From positions 1-34,239 of the forward strand of contig CASBQF010000201.1 of assembly GCA_949127775.1 (NCBI GenBank): 34,239 bases of DNA, read 5' to 3'. How positions within the stretch are numbered: the stretch's first letter is position 1; the number at the start of each line of letters is the position of its first letter. Below the pieces are notes generated by a model that searched no databases, was not told where the DNA came from, and was given only the letters and a program-made list of their open reading frames with translations. A program made the translations under genes and the position numbers. The DNA comes from Oscillatoriales cyanobacterium PMM_0080 (GTDB lineage Bacteria > Cyanobacteriota > Cyanobacteriia > Cyanobacteriales > Microcoleaceae). Shown here piece after piece: positions 25,524 through 33,150 of this stretch.

Positions 25524-25922
25524 ATGATCCGTACTTTTGATGCAAAATCTTATACAGATTTACTTGTTCGGTATCAACCCAAACCGATCGCAAATGAAGC
25601 AGAAAACGAGGCTGCGATCGCTCTCGCTTGCGAACTGGAACACGGCCCTATGCGATCGCTGGAGGAAGAGCTATTTCTGGAGCTTTTGATAACGCTGATT
25701 GAAAAATTTGAAGCTGAAAATTATCCAATTCCCACCAGTAATGCTGTTTCAATGTTGCAACATTTAATGGATGCGAGAGATTTGGACAAATCCGATCTGA
25801 TTCCTGTTTTGGGAACTGAAACAGAGGTTGAGAAAGTTTTTGTTAGTGGAAGGGCGATCGAAATAGATGAAGCCCGGAAATTAGCGGATTTTTTCCAAGT
25901 TGATATGAGTTTTTTTCTTTAA
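25524..25922 (+). CDS. HigA-type (COG5499) antitoxin-like protein, no toxin partner
   Basis: 132 residues. The C-terminal half (about 75-132) is an Xre-like helix-turn-helix: MLQHLMDARDLDKSDLIPVL, then VFVSGRAIEIDEARKLADFF, as in HigA antitoxins of the COG5499 group. These are normally preceded by a HigB-type mRNA interferase gene. Here the 120 bases upstream hold only a dispersed repeat, so the toxin is missing. The N-terminus has the IANEAENEAAI stretch usual for the group. No clear ribosome site is seen. Confidence 0.75.
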   Translation: MIRTFDAKSYTDLLVRYQPKPIANEAENEAAIALACELEHGPMRSLEEELFLELLITLIEKFEAENYPIPTSNAVSMLQHLMDARDLDKSDLIPVLGTETEVEKVFVSGRAIEIDEARKLADFFQVDMSFFL

Positions 25923-25975
25923 GTGCGATCGGAATCCCACTGACAATTGCATTTGTATCAAAAACCTAGCACATC

Positions 25976-26203
25976 TCACTCCTCAAAAAGAATTGAATCC
26001 AAAATTTCTGGGGTCAATCCTCGCGCTTGAGCATTCCGACTAATCTCAGTCATTACCTCCTCTAGCGGTCTTTTGTGTCGAATTGCATCACTAAGTTTCA
26101 GGCTAAGTAATGCCTCCAATTTACGACGCTGTTCTTCAGAAGCAGCCTCAAATATTTTAGCAACTTCAGCATTAACGCGAATTGCGATCGTTTTGGTTTG
26201 CAT
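25976..26203 (-). CDS. Small antitoxin-like protein, no toxin partner
   Basis: 75 residues from the ATG at 26203; an in-frame TTG at 26224 is less likely. The N-terminal TKTIAIRVNAEVAKIF is a ribbon-helix-helix-like strand and helix, followed by ASEEQRRKLEALLSLKLSDA and ARGLTPEILDSILFEE. It resembles the small cyanobacterial antitoxins that precede a PIN-domain toxin. Downstream on the same strand there is only 53 bp before the convergent HigA-like gene, so no toxin is present. Confidence 0.65.
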   Translation of the reverse strand: MQTKTIAIRVNAEVAKIFEAASEEQRRKLEALLSLKLSDAIRHKRPLEEVMTEISRNAQARGLTPEILDSILFEE

Positions 26204-26408
26204 GATGGTTATGTGATGTTTCAATGACTGTTTTCAAATAAGCTAGAATTGCGGGGTGCTAGAACCATATTTTAACACAATCATCACAAGCGATCGCACT
26301 TATTTTAGCAGTCAATAGTGGGCGATCGTCTTGGCTTTTCCTTTGCACCTATATGAGCCGTCAGGATACTGGTACAGGCAGACGTTTTCGATGCTTCCAT
26401 AGTTTTTT

Positions 26409-28118
26409 CTATTTTAGATACGAATTTGCCCATTTATAGCGATTTGAATCTTTACTGAGAAGATACTCTGCAACTTCTCTACGTTTATCCTTGTCTTTTG
26501 TCATTCTGACAATTCTTTCAATTTCGTCATCGGTATCGTCAGCCCCACGTTCTGCGGCCAGTTCAAACCAATTATCACCATCTGCATATTCACGTCGGTC
26601 ATAACAAATTGCTCCCATCAGGGTATAGGGTTGATGACTATCAGGGTGACATTCTTTGGCTTGCGTTGCACAATTTTCCGCTTCATCTAGTTGATTAAGA
26701 TCCCGAAAAGCTGCACCTCTAGTTACCCATAGAGCTGATTTCAGCTCACATTCTTTTACTTGGCTCCAGTTCACATTTTCTGTGACTTTTAGAGCTTTTT
26801 CCGGCTCATCTGCCTTACGCCAGTTACTACTTGCACTGGGTAAGTTCCATTTGTTTCCAGTTCGTTGATGTTCTTTTTCGTAAAATATTGCTTCTAATCT
26901 GTAGTATGCTATCGCTATCTTTCCATGTCGAGCAAGACGACGTTCTTCCATTAATTGAATGACTTGTTTTGGGTCTAGCCGTTCGTCTCGCTCAAGTTTG
27001 AGCATAATCTCATAAAATGGGTCTAGCGCTAATTGACCCACAATCTGATATTTGTTTTTTAAGACCTTGAAGTGGATCTGTTTTGCAATATCTACTGTTT
27101 CAACAAGTCCTTGTTCTGACAACCAACGAATATCTTTTTCGGAGTCAATCAATACTTTCGCTTCCCCAGAAGGATTTGAAGTTTTTGATTCACTAATTTC
27201 CAAAATTGTCAGAATAAAAAATAAACGACTGTCTGGATCAGAGCTTTGATATTGAGTGGCTTTATATTTATTTTTAAGTTCGGAAAAAAATCTTCTGTCT
27301 TTACGCTCTCGATCGATTACAATTAACTCGCTCAAGTTTTTCTGCTTCAACCATTCACATTCACTAGCCTCTAGTTCTAATTCTGAGTTTAATTTTAGTA
27401 AAATAGAATATAGTGGACTAGAAATAGAAGTATCTGGGTAAGAATCAATCTGATATTTAGACTTGAGTTCTGAGAATTCAAGTTCAGCTTTCCTTTCACC
27501 CTCTTGCTGCCAATGAATTTCCAGCGTTTCTTCAAAATCATGATCTAGAAGCCAATCACCATCGGAGTCAGATAATTGCTCCTTCACGTCAAGCTTTTTC
27601 AGAATTGAATATAGAGGCTCTTCAGGAAAGTGGTTGAGATTATTAGTCGCTTTATAGCTAACTTTTAGTTGTGAAAAATACAGGATATCCTGAATCAACG
27701 TTATTGTGTCTACAAGACCATGATTATTTAGCAGTTGAAGTTCTGAATCTGTCAAGCTATACCCAGCATCTAATTTTCCAAGTATTGAATAGATGGGGCT
27801 GGAGATTGGAAGCTCTAACTGTTGTGGAATATGGTACTTAGTTCGTAGTTGCAGAAATTCAGCTTCTAGCCTCTTCTTATCTTCTGCTTGGTATTCCTGT
27901 AAAGAAATGATTTCAACGGTTCCGACAAGGCGATTCTCTGTTAGCCATTGAAACTCTAGGTTTGTGACCTGAAGGCCCAGGTCGGCTTTTCTCAGTATCA
28001 GATATAGGAAATTATCAGATACACCACTATTATACTGACTTACTTGATATTTCTGTTTAAGAGCAGCAAAGTGCCTTTTCTGTAGCTCACTATTATCCAT
28101 ACCTGATGTGATATTCAC
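26409..28118 (-). CDS. Six-repeat plus TPR-like protein of unknown function
   Basis: 569 residues. The first ~400 residues hold six copies of a ~65-residue unit of the form F-x-x-LK-x-KY...SPLYSIL-x-KL...L...E-x-x-WL...L-x-x-x-I (for example FSELKSKYQIDSYPDTSISS then PLYSILLKLN). Units 1-4 are regular, unit 5 has an insertion, and unit 6 is degenerate. The last ~150 residues are TPR-like helical pairs (ALWVTRGAAFRDLNQLDEAE, YTLMGAICYDRREYADGDNW). It is soluble with no signal peptide, probably a protein-binding scaffold. It stands alone on the minus strand. The start is M1; M6 is also possible. Confidence 0.8.
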   Translation of the reverse strand: MNITSGMDNSELQKRHFAALKQKYQVSQYNSGVSDNFLYLILRKADLGLQVTNLEFQWLTENRLVGTVEIISLQEYQAEDKKRLEAEFLQLRTKYHIPQQLELPISSPIYSILGKLDAGYSLTDSELQLLNNHGLVDTITLIQDILYFSQLKVSYKATNNLNHFPEEPLYSILKKLDVKEQLSDSDGDWLLDHDFEETLEIHWQQEGERKAELEFSELKSKYQIDSYPDTSISSPLYSILLKLNSELELEASECEWLKQKNLSELIVIDRERKDRRFFSELKNKYKATQYQSSDPDSRLFFILTILEISESKTSNPSGEAKVLIDSEKDIRWLSEQGLVETVDIAKQIHFKVLKNKYQIVGQLALDPFYEIMLKLERDERLDPKQVIQLMEERRLARHGKIAIAYYRLEAIFYEKEHQRTGNKWNLPSASSNWRKADEPEKALKVTENVNWSQVKECELKSALWVTRGAAFRDLNQLDEAENCATQAKECHPDSHQPYTLMGAICYDRREYADGDNWFELAAERGADDTDDEIERIVRMTKDKDKRREVAEYLLSKDSNRYKWANSYLK

Positions 28119-28182
28119 GGCAATTAGTTAAGTCTATATGAGTCAGATGAACTGCCTTAAGAAGCTCAAACTCTTTTTGATA

Positions 28183-28279
28183 CTAAGGTAAACCCATCCA
28201 TTCCATCAAAGCACCAATACCCAACGTTGTCAACAGAATGCTCGTCGCAGCCACTATGGGTATCCAGTAGAATATTCAT
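28183..28279 (-). pseudogene. PIN-type toxin gene broken after about eight codons
   Basis: Two bases after the stop of the DUF2281 antitoxin gene an ATG opens MNILLDTH, the standard start of PIN-domain (VapC-type) toxins. It then runs into sequence that does not fit a PIN domain, and this frame ends within about 40 codons. In another frame the following sequence reads IVAATSILLTTLGIGALMEW and GLP before a stop, the end of some membrane protein. So the toxin has lost nearly all of its body to a deletion or rearrangement. Confidence 0.6.
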
Positions 28280-28281
28280 GT

Positions 28282-28638
28282 TTACATATAATCCTTTAAA
28301 TCTTCGAGAGGTTCATCAAAATCATCAGACATCGAGATTTTATCTTTCCAAATTCCCAGTCCGCCTCGCTTGGCAGCTTTTTCGGTTTGAGGAGCCTCTT
28401 GGGCGTATCGGTTAACCATGTATTCCTTCATATCCTCAAGCGGCTCATCAAAGTCATCAGGCAACGGTAGAACAAACATTCCTTTCATTGTTCCGGCAAC
28501 TCGACGCTTCTGTGTCGCCTGTTCTTGGGTGGAGTTTTTAGCCTGCTTTTCTAGCAAAAACTCAATATAATGAAGCACTTCTGTCTGAAGAGACTCAGGG
28601 AGTTCTGCTAGTTTTTCTAAAATGACTGGCTGTATCAT
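28282..28638 (-). CDS. DUF2281-type antitoxin with a duplicated C-terminal tail
   Basis: 118 residues. The N-terminus ILEKLAELPESLQTEVLHYI and EFLLEK is typical of DUF2281 antitoxins. The C-terminal toxin-binding tail occurs twice: GMFVLPLPDDFDEPLEDMKEYM (residues 53-74) and DKISMSDDFDEPLEDLKDYM (99-118). Ordinary members have one and end there. The likely cause is fusion of two antitoxin ends. The tightly spaced toxin gene downstream is destroyed. Confidence 0.75.
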   Translation of the reverse strand: MIQPVILEKLAELPESLQTEVLHYIEFLLEKQAKNSTQEQATQKRRVAGTMKGMFVLPLPDDFDEPLEDMKEYMVNRYAQEAPQTEKAAKRGGLGIWKDKISMSDDFDEPLEDLKDYM

Positions 28639-28659
28639 TGTTTCTACTCGCGATCGCCC

Positions 28660-28720
28660 TTCTACTCCATTAAAGCACCAAAACCCAATGTCAGCAACAG
28701 AATAGCGGATTATCTAGCCC
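28660..28720 (-). pseudogene. Second fragment of the same membrane-protein end
   Basis: On the minus strand, ILLLTLGFGALME followed by a stop closely resembles the ILLTTLGIGALMEW fragment at 28190-28260. Upstream it meets a stop codon in the same frame. The two fragments flank the antitoxin gene in the same orientation, which points to a duplication that took in this segment. Confidence 0.45.
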
Positions 28721-28814
28721 GCCCAAAATCGCACTAACACCATCATCATTCTGCAACTTGCCTAAAATTACCCGATCGACTATCGTTCCTAGTAGCAGGA
28801 ATAACAAAGAAAAA

Positions 28815-29675
28815 ATGCCAGCAATATTACCGCCTTGGATAGTTTTAGACTCGCTATTGCACAACTGGCTGCTAGAAGATATCGGTAGGGGCGATCGCAC
28901 AACATCGGCCTTATTCCCCGCAAACAGCGTCCCAGGTACTGCTAAATGGATTGTCAAGGAGGCGGGAGTCGTTGCTGGATTGCCGATCGCGCATCGCACT
29001 TTTAAACTTTTAGACAGCAGCCTCAGTTTCATCGCCCAAGTACCGGAAGGGAAATTGTGCGAAAAGGGAGAAGTAATTGCCGAGATTTCGGGCAATTTCG
29101 ATGCGCTGTTAACTGGCGAAAGAGTTGCATTAAACTTGGCAATGCGTTTGAGCGGAATTGCTACTTTAACTCGCAAATATGTTGACAAAATTGCCGATTT
29201 ACCTGTGCAATTAGTCGATACTCGTAAAACCACGCCCGGATTGAGATTGTTGGAAAAATACGCGACTCAAGTCGGCGGTGCTTGCAATCACCGCATGGGA
29301 TTAGACGACGCGGTGATGATTAAAGATAATCATATCGCGGCGGCTGGCGGAATTGGTGAGGCGATCGCCCTAATTCGAAATTCTATCCCCTATCCGCTGA
29401 CAATCGAAGTTGAAACGGAAACTCTGGCTGAGGTAGAGACAGCTCTTCAGCACAAGGCGGATATCATCATGTTGGATAATATGTCCTTCGATCTGATGCG
29501 GCAGGCTGTGGCAATAATTCGGCAAAAGAGCGATCGGGTGAAAATTGAAGCTTCTGGGAATGTGACTTTGGAAACTATTCGGAGTGTGGCGGAAACTGGA
29601 GTTGATTATATTTCAACTAGCGCTCCAATTACGCGATCGACTTGGCTGGATTTGAGCATGAAAATTAATAGTTAG
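28815..29675 (+). CDS. nadC: Nicotinate-nucleotide diphosphorylase (quinolinate phosphoribosyltransferase)
   Basis: 286 residues from the ATG at 28815, the family length; the frame is open from a TTG at 28758. It makes nicotinate mononucleotide from quinolinate and PRPP in NAD synthesis. Motifs: EDIGRGDRTT, RLSGIATLTRKY, DTRKTTPGLR, NHRMGLDDAVMIKDNHI, IEVET, IIMLDNM, EASGNVTLETI and YISTSAPITRS. It is a single gene. A 61-bp inverted repeat follows it. Confidence 0.96.
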   Translation: MPAILPPWIVLDSLLHNWLLEDIGRGDRTTSALFPANSVPGTAKWIVKEAGVVAGLPIAHRTFKLLDSSLSFIAQVPEGKLCEKGEVIAEISGNFDALLTGERVALNLAMRLSGIATLTRKYVDKIADLPVQLVDTRKTTPGLRLLEKYATQVGGACNHRMGLDDAVMIKDNHIAAAGGIGEAIALIRNSIPYPLTIEVETETLAEVETALQHKADIIMLDNMSFDLMRQAVAIIRQKSDRVKIEASGNVTLETIRSVAETGVDYISTSAPITRSTWLDLSMKINS

Positions 29676-29688
29676 TTACTGAAATTTA

Positions 29689-29749
29689 GGAGACGGCAGT
29701 GCCGTTTCCCTACCCTAATTAATTGTAGGGAAACGGCATTGCCGTCTCC
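29689..29749. repeat. 61-bp inverted repeat after nadC
   Basis: Arms of 25 bp (GGAGACGGCAGTGCCGTTTC...) with one mismatch surround an 11-base AT loop, 13 bases after the nadC stop. It could end the nadC transcript, but no T-run follows; it looks like a repeated element. The rest of 29750-29982 has an AACCGCAGAGAACACAGAGA repeat near 29838 and three CAATTCC heptads at 29951-29971, with no gene. Confidence 0.75.
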
Positions 29750-29982
29750 TCCTCGCAAGCGCAATCGATTATTTCGATTGACTATTTGCTGTTCACTATT
29801 GTTAGATCAATTCTAAATTGCATCAGAAGAATTTAACCGCAGAGAACACAGAGAACACAGAGAAAGAGAAGAGAGAGAGCGGTAATTCTGAGGCTATCAG
29901 ATTTGATGTTATTGGTTATTTAGTAGTGTGAATAACTAATAATTAATTACCAATTCCCAATTCCCAATTCCCAAATGCCCAA

Positions 29983-31011
29983 TTATTTGGAGATAAAATG
30001 CACCCAAAAATTCCCGTCAGCCATACAGACGTTGCGGATTAAGCGATAGGAATAGTGCAAGTATGCACCGCTGACAGTTGTGTCGTAGCCAGTTGGGAAC
30101 CACTCGCCATAGGGATCGTGAACGAAGAATCCTTCGCTGTCGTAGCCTGCGGCAACTATAATGTGACCGAAAGATGTGAAATATCCGTGAATTACAGCCG
30201 GATTTCCGCTGGCTAACCAATCTTGAACGTCATCAATAGTTGCATTCTCGGTATAGAAATCTTGGGCGCCGTAATCTCTAACAATCTTTGCTAAATCGTA
30301 CGGATCCCAACGACTGTAACCTTTGGCGATCGCATATTCGTAGAGTTCGTCCTCAAATTGTCCGGTTCTTCTGCGCCGGGGAATTCTCAAAAAGTCCAAA
30401 CACATTGCTATTGAAGTTACATTGCAAGCACCTGTAGGATTGTTCAAGTTATCCATTTGCGATCGATAAGGAATGCCAAGTCTGACAGTGGGCGGATTCG
30501 GTTTGGGATAAAGCAAAACGCCATCTAGAGTAACTTGAGCGTGTCCTCCGAAAACATACCAAATCCCTGAACCTTTGAAAGACTCGTTGCGCAAAGCAAC
30601 TCTAATGTGGCCGCGAATCGGAGCAAAAGCTAAGAGTTCAAACTGTTTTCCCGCTGGGATTACTTGTTTTTCGGCTTCCTGAAGTTGAGAAGACGCCAGC
30701 GGTTTTGATTTAAAAATGGTGTCTTTGAGGATTTTCAGGATCGGGCGAGGTGTCGGAATGTCGCCCGGTTTGGCTTCGATCAGCTTTTCGGCTGTGACTG
30801 CTCCCAAAAAACCTGGTTCGCCACACTTCATCAGGGTTTGAAATCTGTGGAGGGCGGCGGTAGACAGAGGCCCAAACACTCCGTCTACTGGAGGTTTCAG
30901 TAAACCTAGGTCAATGAGGCGGCTTTGAATTTGGCGGCTGAGGTCGTCGTCAGCCGCGATCGCCTTAGAATCGTATCTAATTTTTGACTTTAGAAAATTT
31001 TGTAATCTCAT
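29983..31011 (-). CDS. Peptidoglycan-binding domain plus C39-like peptidase
   Basis: 342 residues from the ATG at 31011 with GGGTGG upstream; the frame begins six codons earlier at a TTG. Residues 20-75 are a PG_binding_1 domain (LSRQIQSRLIDLGLLKPP, DGVFGPLSTAALHRFQ). Residues 175-320 are a C39_2 papain-like peptidase: PYRSQMDNLNNPTGACNVTS with catalytic C196, FTSFGHIIVAAGY with H283, and VHDPYGEW with D299. All three are present. No signal peptide is seen, so the place of action is unclear. A cell-wall or bacteriocin-type peptidase role is possible. Confidence 0.85.
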   Translation of the reverse strand: MRLQNFLKSKIRYDSKAIAADDDLSRQIQSRLIDLGLLKPPVDGVFGPLSTAALHRFQTLMKCGEPGFLGAVTAEKLIEAKPGDIPTPRPILKILKDTIFKSKPLASSQLQEAEKQVIPAGKQFELLAFAPIRGHIRVALRNESFKGSGIWYVFGGHAQVTLDGVLLYPKPNPPTVRLGIPYRSQMDNLNNPTGACNVTSIAMCLDFLRIPRRRRTGQFEDELYEYAIAKGYSRWDPYDLAKIVRDYGAQDFYTENATIDDVQDWLASGNPAVIHGYFTSFGHIIVAAGYDSEGFFVHDPYGEWFPTGYDTTVSGAYLHYSYRLIRNVCMADGNFWVHFISK

Positions 31012-31141
31012 ATTTGCCACCCATATCAATTGATTTTAGATTGGAGAATGACGATCGCCGATAAATCCGGTTTCCCTAGATTCAATTGGTCGATCGTCAA
31101 TAATTCCCATTTATCCTCTCATAAAATTACGTTAATTTTGC

Positions 31142-31211
31142 CGATCGACCTTACCTGAAAGGTTTTGTATTCATGATTCGATACAAAACTTTCTCTTCTT
31201 AAGGTCGATCG
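31142..31211. terminator. 70-nt nested stem-loop between two minus-strand genes
   Basis: Outer arms CGATCGACCTTA/TAAGGTCGATCG (12 bp, perfect) enclose GAAAGGTTTTGTAT/ATACAAAACTTTC, which pair with a single bulge, and a 10-base loop. It lies 30 bp past the M16 peptidase stop codon on the minus strand. It could be the end of that transcript. The rest of the spacer has no gene. Confidence 0.5.
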
Positions 31212-31240
31212 AGATTTTAGCAAACGAGTCAGACTTGGGT

Positions 31241-32569
31241 TTACTCAGCAGTCGGGCGAATTACCACAACACCGATCGCATCTGGAGACAGATATTTGAC
31301 TGCGGCTTCCCGGAGATCCTGGGCAGTCAAAGCTTGGATGGAAGCGGCATAGTTGAGTGCGGGAGCGATATCTCCTACCATCGATTGATAGTAACCGTAA
31401 AGACTTGCTCGATCGCTGGGAGTTTCGTTAGCAAACACAAACCGATTTGCTACTTGGGTGCGGATGCGGGAAATTTCGGCATCTGTCACCAATTCGGTTT
31501 GGAGAGTGCGGATGTGTCCGACGATGGCTGCTTCCACTGCTTCAATATTTTCTGTCGCTAGTTGAGCCGAAATCGAGAATACGCCGCCGAGTCGCTGAGT
31601 CATGTTGCTGACGGAAATTGACGAAACTAGCCCTTGATCTTCGCGTAAGTCCTGAACCAAGCGAGTTGTGCGCCCGTGGCCCAAGATTGTCGCCAAAACG
31701 TCGAGGGCATAGGTTTCGGACATTTCCACGAAACCGGGGACTCGCCACATCAAGATCAGTCGGGCTTCCTGAAGGGCTGAGTCTACAAATTCGCGGCGGA
31801 TTGTTTCGGTAAATGGCAATTCTTGGCCGTAGGTTGGGCTTTGAAATTGCGGGTGAATGCTATCTGTTGAGGGCAGATTTATGTTGCCGTTTCGTGCTGT
31901 GCTTTTTGCGGCAAAACTGTCTGCGACAATTTCAATTAGTCGATCGACTGGCAAATTACCTACAGCAACGGCTGTCATCGCCCCAGGCTGATATCTGCTG
32001 CTGTGGAAATCCCGCATTTGTTGGGCTTTCAACTGTTCGATGACGGAAGTCGGGCCGAGTACGGGTCGATTGTAGGGCAGAACTTCAAAGGCTAATTGCA
32101 TCGATCGTTGATAGGTGCGACGGCGGGGATTGTCTTCCGATCGTCTAATTTCTTCCAATACTACCAGTCGTTCGCGATCGAACGCGTCGTCAGGAATACT
32201 CGCATTCAGCAACACATCGACTTGCAGGGGAGCTAGTTCGGCAAAATCCTTGGGGGCTGTGGTGATGTAATAGTTCGTGTAATCTTGGCTGGTGGCTGCA
32301 TTGGTGACAGCGCCGCGTTGTTCGATCGCCCGCTCAAATTCTCCACTCTTGATGCTGGGAGTTCCCTTAAAAATCATGTGTTCTAAAAAGTGCGCCATAC
32401 CGTTGATTTCGTCGGATTCGACGGCTGAACCGAGGTTCATCCACACGCTGAGGTTCACGGCATCAACCGGCAGGTGTTCGGCGATCACTGTGAGTCCGTT
32501 GGGGAAATGGCGGACTGTTGGGGCGTTCAGGGGCGATCGGGCGGAGGCTTTGAGTAGGGTTGATGTCAT
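31241..32569 (-). CDS. M16-family zinc peptidase (pitrilysin-like)
   Basis: 442 residues from the ATG at 32569; the frame extends to 32671, but those 34 residues lie outside the family pattern. The inverted zinc motif HFLEH is H60-x-x-E63-H64. The distal glutamate is E139/E140 in RLVVLEEIRRSEDNP, at the spacing expected for M16. The C-terminal M16 domain (TILGHGRTTRLVQDLREDQG) is complete. It resembles the bacterial processing-protease subfamily. No second M16 gene, often found adjacent, is seen next to it here. No signal peptide is obvious. Confidence 0.92.
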   Translation of the reverse strand: MTSTLLKASARSPLNAPTVRHFPNGLTVIAEHLPVDAVNLSVWMNLGSAVESDEINGMAHFLEHMIFKGTPSIKSGEFERAIEQRGAVTNAATSQDYTNYYITTAPKDFAELAPLQVDVLLNASIPDDAFDRERLVVLEEIRRSEDNPRRRTYQRSMQLAFEVLPYNRPVLGPTSVIEQLKAQQMRDFHSSRYQPGAMTAVAVGNLPVDRLIEIVADSFAAKSTARNGNINLPSTDSIHPQFQSPTYGQELPFTETIRREFVDSALQEARLILMWRVPGFVEMSETYALDVLATILGHGRTTRLVQDLREDQGLVSSISVSNMTQRLGGVFSISAQLATENIEAVEAAIVGHIRTLQTELVTDAEISRIRTQVANRFVFANETPSDRASLYGYYQSMVGDIAPALNYAASIQALTAQDLREAAVKYLSPDAIGVVVIRPTAE

Positions 32570-32694
32570 TGCGGTTTTAAATTGATCTTGTTCTCTATAT
32601 CTTAAAGGGTCTTTAAGGAAGGGATCGGCGATTCGGCATCTGCCATTGGCATAAAAACTGCCGCAGTGCAAAACTGTTAATCTTTTTCTATTTT

Positions 32695-32838
32695 GCGTAA
32701 ATCTCAGAAACCGGGTTTCTCTCTATATTTATCGTCACCCAACCCAAAAACTCGTAGAAACCCGGTTTCTCGCCACGCAGCGTAAATCTCAGAAACCGGG
32801 TTTCTCTCTATATTTATCGTCACCCAACCCAAAAACTC
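32695..32838. repeat. Two 59-bp direct repeats with AGAAACCGGGTTTCT palindromes
   Basis: Identical 59-bp units (32695-32753 and 32780-32838, period 85) each start GCGTAAATCTCAGAAACCGG. Between them is an inverted AGAAACCCGGTTTCT. It is the same palindrome family as at 25018-25083. Non-coding. Confidence 0.85.
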
Positions 32839-32869
32839 AAAGATGTCAAATGGGTTCTATAGGCACAAG

Positions 32870-33061
32870 CAATTACCAATTACCACACCTCGACTCCGCT
32901 CGGGGGAAGATTACCAATTACCAATTACCAATTACCAGACATACCTCATCTTTCAGAGAAAGGCTATAAGTTCTAACAATATGACTTTTATGACTTTCAA
33001 CTTATGACTTTTATGACTTTCAACTTATGACTTTATGACTTTCAACTTATGACTTTTATGA
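32870..33061. repeat. CAATTAC heptads and 23-bp ATGACTTT tandem repeats
   Basis: CAATTAC units occur at 32870-32883 (two) and 32915-32935 (three). From 32981 a 23-bp unit ATGACTTTTATGACTTTCAA+CTT is repeated about 3.5 times with small length changes to 33061. No spacers and no gene. It forms the leader region of the RTX gene. Confidence 0.8.
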
Positions 33062-33150
33062 ATTGACTTTGAAAAATAATTATTCAATGATGTTAGCTAC
33101 GAGTTTTCACGTAGAAAGCCCGAAAAAACATAACATCAGGAGATTTAGTT

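Noticed and set aside
28691-29233. 180-residue minus-strand ORF
   Set aside because: Antisense to nadC, whose motifs are all present on the plus strand.
32981-33061. Possible CRISPR array
   Set aside because: 23-bp units are directly tandem with no spacers.
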